A DNA stretch of 64,000 nt, from assembly GCF_002813295.1 (NCBI RefSeq), contig NZ_PHUE01000001.1, forward strand, positions 1,860,001-1,924,000, written 5' to 3'. The notes below the pieces were generated by a model. The model was not told the origin of the DNA. It did not search any database and worked only from the letters and a program-made list of their open reading frames with translations. Position numbers and translations under genes: made by a program. Of this stretch, positions 55,969 to 64,000 are shown one piece after another. Source of the DNA: Flavobacterium sp. 5 (GTDB lineage: Bacteria > Bacteroidota > Bacteroidia > Flavobacteriales > Flavobacteriaceae). Numbering within the stretch: position 1 is the stretch's first letter; each line of letters opens with the position of its first letter.

Positions 55969-58941
55969 TTAATTTTGAAAGATAATTTTTTCGCTGACCC
56001 ACTTCCCTTCTTCCAATTGCGTCTTAACAATCAAAACCTGATCACTTGATGCTAATTCAGCTATAACAAATTTATTATTATTTACTTTGTTTTTCTCGTA
56101 TAGCAAACTTCCTTTCAAATCAAACACCTTTATAGAGGATATAATTTGTTTAAAAGAATTGATTTTTATTTGACTATTTTTCACCAATACAACAACATCT
56201 TTTTCTTTGATTTCAAAATCTACTGTACTCAATTTAGTATCTGTAAACCGCAGTACAAAACGATCATTAAACGTTCCAATTTCTGTTAAAAATGAATATG
56301 CTCCACTCTTTAGATCATGAATACTATTGTTGCTTTTATCTTCCAAATAAACTGCTTGATTGGTCATGGCACCATCAACATCATCAATACTAATCTGAAA
56401 GGTTCCAGCTATTGTAGTTTTATACCCTAATGGTACTTCATCGGTAGCTTCAAAAGGTAACCCACGCCCCTGAATACTATAATTTTCCAAATTATTAACA
56501 CTATAAAAATCAATATAGCTGTTTCCATTAAAACTTATACCATCGTACAATTTATCGAACTCATTAGTAGCTCCTGTTATATAGCCCACTAATAATTGTT
56601 TGAAAGCTCCTTCGGTATTTGTCAAATTCAGCCATACCCTGTCCTTCTCTATCGCTGCAATTTGCTTTGAATCTGCTTGCTTAAAGAATTGACTATTCCT
56701 TCCTGAATCAGTAATTCGCATCGAATTTGTAAATTCAAAATTACCATTTGCCTTGCTCATTACAAAAAAGGACTGACCTGCAGCAATAGCTCGATCTGAT
56801 CGAATTCCAGAGGATGACGATGCACCCGTCCATACACCTGTAGCTCCCGTTAAAGTATAGGTCGCATAATCATTAGAAACATACACATATTGAGAACCTA
56901 TTAGTGTTCTGGGAGTATTATGAGTCCAGAAATATAATGCCCCATCAATTATTGAGGCATTATGAGTAATAAACGAATCGGCATCAATTGCTGAGGGATA
57001 AGGATTGCCTATAAAATTTTCATTAGACCCTACTTCTGTTGCTATCGAAACTACTCCATTATGTGGTTTTCCAATAAATTGAACCAATTGAGAATACGTT
57101 TTATTTAATTTAGGTACTCGAATAATAAATCCACTTCCAGCAGGGTTCATTTTATTGCCTCCATCTTGTGTAACCCAATTCCCAGCTGCATGGCTATAAT
57201 ATCTATCACTAGTTGGAGACAATACATTTAGCACTTGATCTTCTACAGGTGAACACCAATACACGTAATCAAAATTCTTTACCAATGAGGTGTTCCGCTT
57301 GTAAATAATATTTCCTGTATTTACAGCATTATCATTTATCTGAACCAAACTCGCATTGTTCTCGAATCTTAATGCACCTTGTACATTCAAACCGCTTCGA
57401 ATCGTTAATATAGCATTATCATTTGTAGTTTCTACAATGTCATTGTTTGCTCGTGCGACTCCAACAACAACTGTAGCCGTTGCATTAATTTGACATGAAC
57501 AAACATTTAATGGCGAAACTATAGTAGCATTTCCTGTAAAAATAACAGCATCATTCAGTGAAGGCGTGCCAGCAGGTGACCATGAAGAACCGTTCCATGT
57601 TTTAGTCACAGGTGTAGTAATTACGACACTTCCAGTAGAGGATGAAAGACAAGTTACATTTGATACCGAAAAACTATAGGACCCTACAGCCAAACCAGTA
57701 ATATTCATTGTTCCTGTTGCATTTGTAATTGTATAATTATTATTTACAAATCCTACTTGATATACTATTCCCGAAGAAGGTAATCCATTTAATACTATAC
57801 TTCCTGTTGAAGTAACACAATTAGTTTGCGTTAGTGTACCTAGCATTGGAATCGCTGGCAAAGCAATTACAGAAACATTAACTACATTATTAATACTAAT
57901 AGTACTTATACAATCCACAGATTTTAATTTTGTTATTGTTATCGCACTTGAACCAATAGTCGTTAGTCCATCAGCAGTAAAAGTTCCACTTCCTGCAGTT
58001 TGAACCACCATCGAAGCTTCAAGACTTGTTCCAAGCGGAACGCTTCTATTATAAATTACTGTATATGTCCCAATAGGCAATCCTGTAGGAGTCGAGCTCA
58101 ATGTAACTATTGCTGTTCCTGAGCTAACACAAGCGTTTGTTGCTGTGACATTATTTGAAATACTATAAGTAGGACAAGTATAGTTTACTGTAATTTGACC
58201 ATTTCCTCCTTTTCCTCCTGTACTATTAGCCAAACTTAACAATGTAAGACCACCGCCACCGCCACCGCCAAAATCAACTCCGTTACCTCCAGGTCCAAGT
58301 AATGCCTTTCCAGATCCTCCAGATCCTCCGCCACCTGTACCACCTGCACCCGCTGTAACTCCATTCCCTGCTAAACCTACCGAACCTGAACCTGCGCCGC
58401 CGCCGCCGCCGCCGCTAGACAAACCAACTATAATAACATTGGCAGCACTAGCACCTGTACCTCCTGAAAAACTACCTGCTCCTCCTGCTCCTCCTGCTCC
58501 ATAACTACCAATGGCAGTAGCTCCATATCCTCCAAATCCACCATTAGCCGTGACTGTAGAAAAAATTGTAGATCCCCCAGTCGCACCATTCATTGTCGTA
58601 GATGAACCACCTATTCCTCCTTGACCAATAGTGTAACTAATTTGAGTATTTGCTGGAACTGGCGAAACAGTAACTGTTCCCGTTCTAAAACCGCCACCGC
58701 CTCCGCCACCGCCAGCTGCGCTTAAAAAATTAGAACCACCACCACCACCACCTGCTCCCCAACAATTGGCTGTCAAATTACCAACTCCTGCAGGTATTAC
58801 AAGAGGGCTTTCTATAAGAACTAACGTTTTAGTAATAGTTTGACTATAAGAAGAGAATGAAGCTGAGAAACACAACAATAAAAGACAAGTGGTATTAGTC
58901 ATTTTCATTGATGCAACCAAAGAAAAATAATTTTTATCCAT
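55969..58941 (-). CDS. Large secreted glycine-rich protein with T9SS type C sorting domain
   Basis: 990 residues; the start could instead be ATG 58908 (MKMTNTT), which puts the signal peptide (CLLLLCFSASFSSYSQ) at the very N-terminus. Residues about 50-250 are extremely Gly-rich (runs of six to eight Gly), typical of the bacterial glycine-rich adhesin-like domain. Two Ig-like repeats follow (about 260-450), then a region of about 450 residues shared with the two proteins encoded to the right (FDYVYWCSPVEDQVLN, NPAGSGFIIRVPKL, GNPYPSAIDADSF). It ends in a C-terminal domain with NSQIKINSFKQIISSIKVF and VSEKIIFQN that fits T9SS sorting type C. It is probably surface-bound or released; I see no enzyme motif. 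Confidence 0.82.
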   Translation of the reverse strand: MDKNYFSLVASMKMTNTTCLLLLCFSASFSSYSQTITKTLVLIESPLVIPAGVGNLTANCWGAGGGGGGSNFLSAAGGGGGGGGFRTGTVTVSPVPANTQISYTIGQGGIGGSSTTMNGATGGSTIFSTVTANGGFGGYGATAIGSYGAGGAGGAGSFSGGTGASAANVIIVGLSSGGGGGGAGSGSVGLAGNGVTAGAGGTGGGGSGGSGKALLGPGGNGVDFGGGGGGGLTLLSLANSTGGKGGNGQITVNYTCPTYSISNNVTATNACVSSGTAIVTLSSTPTGLPIGTYTVIYNRSVPLGTSLEASMVVQTAGSGTFTADGLTTIGSSAITITKLKSVDCISTISINNVVNVSVIALPAIPMLGTLTQTNCVTSTGSIVLNGLPSSGIVYQVGFVNNNYTITNATGTMNITGLAVGSYSFSVSNVTCLSSSTGSVVITTPVTKTWNGSSWSPAGTPSLNDAVIFTGNATIVSPLNVCSCQINATATVVVGVARANNDIVETTNDNAILTIRSGLNVQGALRFENNASLVQINDNAVNTGNIIYKRNTSLVKNFDYVYWCSPVEDQVLNVLSPTSDRYYSHAAGNWVTQDGGNKMNPAGSGFIIRVPKLNKTYSQLVQFIGKPHNGVVSIATEVGSNENFIGNPYPSAIDADSFITHNASIIDGALYFWTHNTPRTLIGSQYVYVSNDYATYTLTGATGVWTGASSSSGIRSDRAIAAGQSFFVMSKANGNFEFTNSMRITDSGRNSQFFKQADSKQIAAIEKDRVWLNLTNTEGAFKQLLVGYITGATNEFDKLYDGISFNGNSYIDFYSVNNLENYSIQGRGLPFEATDEVPLGYKTTIAGTFQISIDDVDGAMTNQAVYLEDKSNNSIHDLKSGAYSFLTEIGTFNDRFVLRFTDTKLSTVDFEIKEKDVVVLVKNSQIKINSFKQIISSIKVFDLKGSLLYEKNKVNNNKFVIAELASSDQVLIVKTQLEEGKWVSEKIIFQN

Positions 58942-59371
58942 AACCCTTTAATTAATGATTAAAAAAAATCAGTAAAATTATTTATCATTGACACCGTTCA
59001 CGTAAGCTCATGAAATCACTAAATGAAACATTTTACTCAAAGTGACTATTTAATACTTTTACAAAGTATCATTTCGCAATTTTTGTAAATTAAACAACAA
59101 AAAAAGTTTATAAATTAATCTACAATATTACAGACAAAGCTTATAAATATTTTATTTATAGCATTTAAACTACTACATAAAGCTAAGCAATGAAATGCAA
59201 TAAAGCCGAATAAAGACATATTTTATCGATTAAATACTATTTTTTTAAAAATATTAAAATAATTAACTTACAAAATATTAAATTTTGCAAAATACATTAA
59301 ATTATATAACATCACCTTGCTGTTTAATTTAAACTTAGCTTGTTTATTTTCCTTTAATCCTAAATTAATAG
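58942..59371. other. AT-rich intergenic stretch, nothing recognised
   Basis: This non-coding region is upstream of the glycine-rich protein gene (leftward). No clear TAnnTTTG box on the minus strand, repeat or RNA could be supported. Confidence 0.55.
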
Positions 59372-59410
59372 AACAAAAAAATCCCATTCTGTTTATTCAG
59401 AATGGGATAA
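59372..59410 (-). terminator. Terminator of the secreted-protein gene at 59434
   Basis: The perfect 11-base stem ATCCCATTCTG/CAGAATGGGAT (59381-59391, 59398-59408) has loop TTTATT and is followed leftward by a T run. The identical stem and loop recur at 62009-62036. Confidence 0.92.
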
Positions 59411-59433
59411 AAAACATGAATAATAATTATTTC

Positions 59434-61860
59434 TTAATCATGAAAAATGATTTTTTCACTAACCCTTTTTTCATTTTCCAATTGAATAGTTACAATTAAT
59501 AATTGATCATTCGAAGTCAAATGCTCAACTATAAATTCATATTTATTAACTTTATTTTTATTATAAAGTAAGCCACCTTTCAAATCATATACTCTTATGG
59601 ATGATATGACTTCATCGAAAGAGTTAATTTTAATTTGGCTATTTTTCACTGATATTACTACTTTCCTTTCTTTGACAAAATTATCATCGACACCTAATTT
59701 AGAAATATCACTATATCGCAAAACAAAACGATCATTAAACGTACCAATTTCAGTAGTAAAAGAATAGGCACCCCTTTTTAAATCATGAATACTATTCGCT
59801 GTTTTATCTTCTAAATAGACCGACTGATTCATTAAAATACCATCACTATTATCAATACTAATTTGAAAAGTTCCCGCTATAGTGGTTTTATAGCCTAACG
59901 GAACTTCATCAGTAGGATCAAATGGCAATTTACGTCCTTGGATAGTAAAATTCTTTAAATTGCTTACACTATAAAAATCTATATATGTATTCCCATTAAA
60001 ACTTACTCCATCATACAATCGATCAAAATCATTGGTTGCACCTGTTATATACCCTACTAACAATTGCTTAAAAGCTCCTCCATCATTAGTCAAATTCAGC
60101 CAAATCCTATTCTTTTCTATCTCGGTCGATTTCTTAGTATTAGATGGTTTAAAAAATTGTGTATTCGATCCAGAATCCGAAATTCGCATAGCATTATTAA
60201 AATAAAACTGACTAGATTCAGAACTGGCAACAAAAAAGGCTTGACCAGCAGCTATTTCACCAGAAGGAGTTACTCCCAAACCATTTGTACTTGGAGCGGG
60301 ACCAGCTCCACCTGTTAAATTATAAAGAGTATAATCACTTGAAGTATACACATATTGTGAACCCTCTAATTTTCTTTTAGTATTATGCGTCCAAAAATAT
60401 AACCCTCCAGAAATTTTGGAATTATGGGGATCCATCATAAACACTTTAGCATTTATTGCAGAAGGATACGGATTACCAATTAAATTACTTTTAACTACTC
60501 CAACATCAACCCAAACTTCTCCATTATTTGGAACTCCAGAAAACTCAAATGTTTGAACTGCGCTGGTATATGCTTTGGGTACTCGAATAATAAATCCTTT
60601 CCCCACTGGATTCATTCTATTTGTGCCATTCTGCATAACCCAAGCCCCAGTTTCATAACTATAATATCTATCACTATTTGGAGAAAACAAGTTTAACATC
60701 TGATTTTCAACAGGCGAACACCAATATACATAATCAAAATTCTCTACTGTAGAAGTATTACGGACATAATTAATTTTACCTGTATTTACAGCTTTATCAT
60801 TTACCTGAATCAAAGTGGCATTGTTCTCGAATTTTAAACTACCATCTCCAATAATATCTAAATCATTTTGAAGTTTTACAATCGCATCCGAATCAACATG
60901 AACAGCAACACCATCATCAATTTGACAAGAGCAAGCTTCAAGCAAATTATCCACATTGAAATCTTTCAAAAAACGTACATTTTTATTTGCATCTGGAGTT
61001 CCATTAGACCAAACACCATCATATACTGTTACAGGAGGAGCTACTTCAATCACATTTGAATAAACACTTATTCCACAATTATTCATTGAGTGCATTCGAA
61101 CATAATAAGTCTTTCCTGCCGATAAACCCGAAATAGTTTCGGATAAAACGTTACCTAATGCCTTGTCTTTATATCCTAGCAGATAATTCAGAAAACCAGC
61201 ATCAGTAGCTACATCAATAAAATAATTTTCAGAAAATAATAAAGCTTCCCAATGCAAATTAAAAGAAGTAGCCGAACAACTAAGACTTGTTTCGGTCAGA
61301 ACTGGTGCTTTTGGCAATGAACAAGAAATAATTCCATTAAATTTAAAATTATTTATACTAAAAGTTCCTGTCCCTGCTGTGGTGTTCCAACCATATATTC
61401 GAAAACTAATGGAAGAAGTAATATTTTGAAAAGGTACTGCAGATAAAGAAACAGTAGCACCATTGGCAGTGATAATACCAATATCTGAAGTAAAATTATC
61501 TACACTAGAGCGAAACGCAAAACGGATGGGTCCGTTAGGAGAAATTTGACCTGTATATACAAAACTAACAAAATCAATTTCCTTTCCAGTGTTGGGAATT
61601 ATAGTAAATTCAAAATAAGCATTAGAGTCCAACGTGGCAAAACCCCAACTTTTTGCATCATACCGATCATTGGCATTCACTTCATATAATGCAGTTCCTC
61701 TTCCAATTCCAGTAACTGAAATATTGGGATCAACATACTGACCAAAGGTATAAGGATTCGAATCATTAGGATTAACTCCGTCTATTGAATTACTAAATAT
61801 TGATTGCCCAAAAGATAAAAAAGGTAAACTGTATATTAAAATCTGTAAAAATATTTTCAT
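59434..61860 (-). CDS. Secreted protein with fibronectin-like repeat and T9SS type C sorting domain
   Basis: 808 residues from ATG 61860, which begins a signal peptide (MKIFLQILIYSLPFLSFGQ); upstream in-frame codons to 61911 look like leader. Residues about 20-185 form a beta-sandwich (SIFSNSIDGVNPND to SINNFKFNG) of the kind found in nuclease-associated or choice-of-anchor domains. A fibronectin-III-like repeat follows (about 190-275). The block shared with its neighbours begins near 300 (ACSCQIDDGVAV, FDYVYWCSPVENQMLN, GNPYPSAINAKVF). The T9SS type C domain (ISVKNSQIKINSFDEVISS, VSEKIIFHD) closes the protein. It has no enzyme motif that I recognise. Its terminator is the same as that of the next gene. 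Confidence 0.83.
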   Translation of the reverse strand: MKIFLQILIYSLPFLSFGQSIFSNSIDGVNPNDSNPYTFGQYVDPNISVTGIGRGTALYEVNANDRYDAKSWGFATLDSNAYFEFTIIPNTGKEIDFVSFVYTGQISPNGPIRFAFRSSVDNFTSDIGIITANGATVSLSAVPFQNITSSISFRIYGWNTTAGTGTFSINNFKFNGIISCSLPKAPVLTETSLSCSATSFNLHWEALLFSENYFIDVATDAGFLNYLLGYKDKALGNVLSETISGLSAGKTYYVRMHSMNNCGISVYSNVIEVAPPVTVYDGVWSNGTPDANKNVRFLKDFNVDNLLEACSCQIDDGVAVHVDSDAIVKLQNDLDIIGDGSLKFENNATLIQVNDKAVNTGKINYVRNTSTVENFDYVYWCSPVENQMLNLFSPNSDRYYSYETGAWVMQNGTNRMNPVGKGFIIRVPKAYTSAVQTFEFSGVPNNGEVWVDVGVVKSNLIGNPYPSAINAKVFMMDPHNSKISGGLYFWTHNTKRKLEGSQYVYTSSDYTLYNLTGGAGPAPSTNGLGVTPSGEIAAGQAFFVASSESSQFYFNNAMRISDSGSNTQFFKPSNTKKSTEIEKNRIWLNLTNDGGAFKQLLVGYITGATNDFDRLYDGVSFNGNTYIDFYSVSNLKNFTIQGRKLPFDPTDEVPLGYKTTIAGTFQISIDNSDGILMNQSVYLEDKTANSIHDLKRGAYSFTTEIGTFNDRFVLRYSDISKLGVDDNFVKERKVVISVKNSQIKINSFDEVISSIRVYDLKGGLLYNKNKVNKYEFIVEHLTSNDQLLIVTIQLENEKRVSEKIIFHD

Positions 61861-61999
61861 GAAATTGTTTTGTATTTTAATACTGAGTAAGCATATTTTT
61901 GAAAAATACAAAATAAATATAAGAATTGTATTAAAAAATAAATAATTATAATGAAATAAATTCTTACTAAATAAAAATAAAACAAATATTGTTTTTACA

Positions 62000-62037
62000 A
62001 CAAAAAAAATCCCATTCTGTTTATTCAGAATGGGATT
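62000..62037 (-). terminator. Terminator of the secreted-protein gene at 62065
   Basis: It has the same 11-base stem and 6-base loop as at 59372 (arms 62009-62019, 62026-62036), followed leftward by a T run. The duplicated 3' end supports tandem duplication of the two genes. Confidence 0.92.
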
Positions 62038-62064
62038 TTAAAATATTATTATTGTTTTTATCGG

Positions 62065-64000
62065 TTAATCGTGAAAAATAATTTCCTCACTTACCCATTT
62101 GCCGTTTTCCAATTGAGTCATAACAATCATGAATTGACTACTCGCTGCCAAATGGTCTACAATCAATTCATTTATTCCTACTTTATTTTTCTCATAAAGC
62201 AAGCTTCCCTTTAAATCATAGATTTTTACAGCCGATATAGTTTGATCAAAAGAGTTAATTTTTATTTGACTATTTTTTACTGATACAATTAAACCTTTCC
62301 CTTTAGTATCAAAATCGCCTGTACCTAATTTAGAACCGTCTGTATAACGCAATACAAAACGATCATTAAACGTTCCAATTTCAGTAGTAAAAGAATAAGC
62401 ACCGCTTTTTAAATCATAAATACTATTCGCAATTTTATCTTCTAAATAAACCGCTTGATTAGTCATTGCTCCATCAACATTATCGATACTAATTTGGAAC
62501 GTTCCTGCAATTGTAGTTTTGTATCCTAATGGAACAACATCTGCTGAATCAAATGGTAATCCACGTCCCTGAATAGCATAATTCTTAGAATCGATTACAC
62601 TATAAAAATCTATATATGTATTTCCATTAAGACTAAGACCATCGTACAATCTATCAACTTCATTGCTAGCTCCTGCAATATAACCAACCAATAATTGTTT
62701 GAAAGCTCCTCCATCATTGGTCAAATTCAACCAAATTCTATTCTTTGTTTTAGCTGCAGCTTTCTTAGTATTTGATGGTCTAAAAAATTGACCATTGGAT
62801 CCAGAACTTGAAAGGCGCATTGAATTATCAAAGTAAAATTTACCCGCTACATTACTCGCTACAAAAAACGCCTGACCAGCAGCTATTTCACCTGAAGGCA
62901 TCACTCCATCGGGTATTCCATCCCCATCGTCGTCTGTACTTGGCGCAGCTCCTGTTCCTCCTGTCATGTTATAAAGTGCATAATCATCAGAAGTATAAAC
63001 ATATTTAGAACCTGTTAATGTTCTTTTAGTATTATGCGTCCAAAAGTACAAAGCACTATTAATAAAATCTTTATTTCTAACATCGTCCATAAACTCATCT
63101 GCATCTAAGGCTGAAGCATACGGATTACCTATCAAATTACTTTTTACAGTCTCGACATCAATACCTACTATTCCATTATTTGGCACTCCTTTAAATTCAA
63201 ATGTTTGAGGTGTAGTAGTGTATAATTTAGGAACTCGAATTATAAATCCTTTCCCTGCTGGATTCATCATGTTAGAACCACTCTGTGCTACCCAAGCCCC
63301 TGTAGCATAACTATAATATCTGTCACTGGCTGGTGAAAACTTATTCAAAACCTGATCCGCAACTGGTGAAGACCAATACACATAATCAAAATTCACTACT
63401 GGTGAAGTAGTACGGATATAATTAATCTTTCCAGTATTTACTGCATCATCATTCACTTGAATCAAACTTGCAGTGTTCTCGAATGTTAAAGTTCCTGCAT
63501 CTACTCCTTCAACACCTTGTATCTCTAAAGCGTTTTGCAGTTTTAAAACTGCATCTTTTTTAACAAGAACATTTACACCAGCATTTACTTGACAAGAACA
63601 ACCATCCATCGATGATGTTACAGCAAAATCATAAGGTCCTGCAAAAACAATCTTTCTAGTACTATCTGGTCCAATACCTCCAACCCAAGCACTTCCTGTC
63701 CATGTTGCGGTAGGTACATCCAAAATAGTAACACTAAGTCCAGGTGATGATATACAACCCAGATCATTACGAACCTTAAAGGTATATGTCCCAGCTGCTA
63801 AGTTGGTAACAGTAGCTGAAAGCCCAGTGCCAGAAGTTGTAGTTGTAACGCCTCCTAATATACTTTCTAAAGTTCGATTTCCACTAGGTAGATTATTTAA
63901 AACAACACTTCCCTTAGCTGCACAAGTCACATCGGTTTTTGTCCCTTGAGTTGGATCAGTTACAATTGTAGTTGGTGTAACTCTTAGATAACTTGGACAA
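62065..64000 (-). CDS. Secreted repeat protein with T9SS type C sorting domain, 5' end beyond window
   Basis: The frame stays open from the stop at 62065 to the right edge (645 codons; the first residues seen are CPSYLRVTPTT), so the true N-terminus lies outside. The visible part starts with an Ig-like repeat (KGSVVLNNLPSGNRT, LAAGTYTFKVRNDLGCIS) matching those of the 55969 protein. It continues with the shared block (CSCQVNAGVNVLV, FDYVYWSSPVADQVLN, NPYASALDADEF) and ends in the type C sorting domain (VSVKNSQIKINSFDQTISA, VSEEIIFHD). A calcium-binding-like acidic stretch DDDGDGIPDG sits in the shared block and is absent from the paralogues. Probably a surface or secreted adhesin-like protein; function unknown. 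Confidence 0.82.
   Translation of the reverse strand, partial: CPSYLRVTPTTIVTDPTQGTKTDVTCAAKGSVVLNNLPSGNRTLESILGGVTTTTSGTGLSATVTNLAAGTYTFKVRNDLGCISSPGLSVTILDVPTATWTGSAWVGGIGPDSTRKIVFAGPYDFAVTSSMDGCSCQVNAGVNVLVKKDAVLKLQNALEIQGVEGVDAGTLTFENTASLIQVNDDAVNTGKINYIRTTSPVVNFDYVYWSSPVADQVLNKFSPASDRYYSYATGAWVAQSGSNMMNPAGKGFIIRVPKLYTTTPQTFEFKGVPNNGIVGIDVETVKSNLIGNPYASALDADEFMDDVRNKDFINSALYFWTHNTKRTLTGSKYVYTSDDYALYNMTGGTGAAPSTDDDGDGIPDGVMPSGEIAAGQAFFVASNVAGKFYFDNSMRLSSSGSNGQFFRPSNTKKAAAKTKNRIWLNLTNDGGAFKQLLVGYIAGASNEVDRLYDGLSLNGNTYIDFYSVIDSKNYAIQGRGLPFDSADVVPLGYKTTIAGTFQISIDNVDGAMTNQAVYLEDKIANSIYDLKSGAYSFTTEIGTFNDRFVLRYTDGSKLGTGDFDTKGKGLIVSVKNSQIKINSFDQTISAVKIYDLKGSLLYEKNKVGINELIVDHLAASSQFMIVMTQLENGKWVSEEIIFHD

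Overview
The window is AT-rich chromosomal DNA from a Bacteroidetes bacterium, most likely Flavobacterium or a close relative. The evidence is three SusC/SusD pairs, promoters with the Bacteroidetes -7 box TAnnTTTG, type IX secretion (T9SS) C-terminal sorting domains, and a Nudix-type AraR regulator. No genus-level marker was tested.

Layout. (1) 1-6890, minus strand: a cytoplasmic aldose 1-epimerase (cut by the edge) and a SusC-SusD-SusE outer-membrane glycan uptake operon. (2) 6891-8123: a decayed copy of a GntR/LacI-type regulator with its downstream DNA, ending in a perfect 25-base inverted repeat. (3) 8127-20288: a leftward operon SusC-SusD, GH2 beta-galactosidase, GH36 alpha-galactosidase, and the divergent intact GntR regulator. 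(4) 20594-44787: an arabinose/arabinan locus with transketolase, transaldolase, AraR, SusC/SusD, two GH51, three GH43, one GH127, araB-araD-araA and a lipoprotein mutarotase. (5) 44962-46787: a two-domain deoxycytidylate-deaminase-like protein of the antiphage type with a small downstream ORF. (6) 47023-55928: housekeeping genes (tRNA-Leu, prs, rplY, pth, ribF, bioB), a secreted M12B-like metalloprotease and a small membrane protein. (7) 55969-64000: three tandem paralogous large secreted proteins sharing about 450 C-terminal residues and a T9SS sorting domain.

Two regulatory circuits can be read from the DNA. A direct-repeat motif (TACCAG-TACC-TACCAG) lies exactly 22 bases upstream of the -7 box of three leftward units: galM, SusCDE and SusCD-GH2-GH36. 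I infer it is the GntR regulator's operator. Separately, a motif AA[A/G]TGT-N7-ACA[C/T]TT (TTAGTGT-N7-ACACTAA before araR) occurs before tkt, araR, the arabinan SusC, the GH127 gene and araB, plus one extra copy between araR and susC. It fits an AraR regulon covering polymer capture, debranching, arabinose catabolism and the pentose phosphate steps.

Together the two halves suggest growth on arabinose- and galactose-containing plant polymers such as pectic arabinan, arabinogalactan or galactosides. That substrate assignment is inference. No hybrid two-component sensor and no dedicated inner-membrane sugar transporter are visible in the window.
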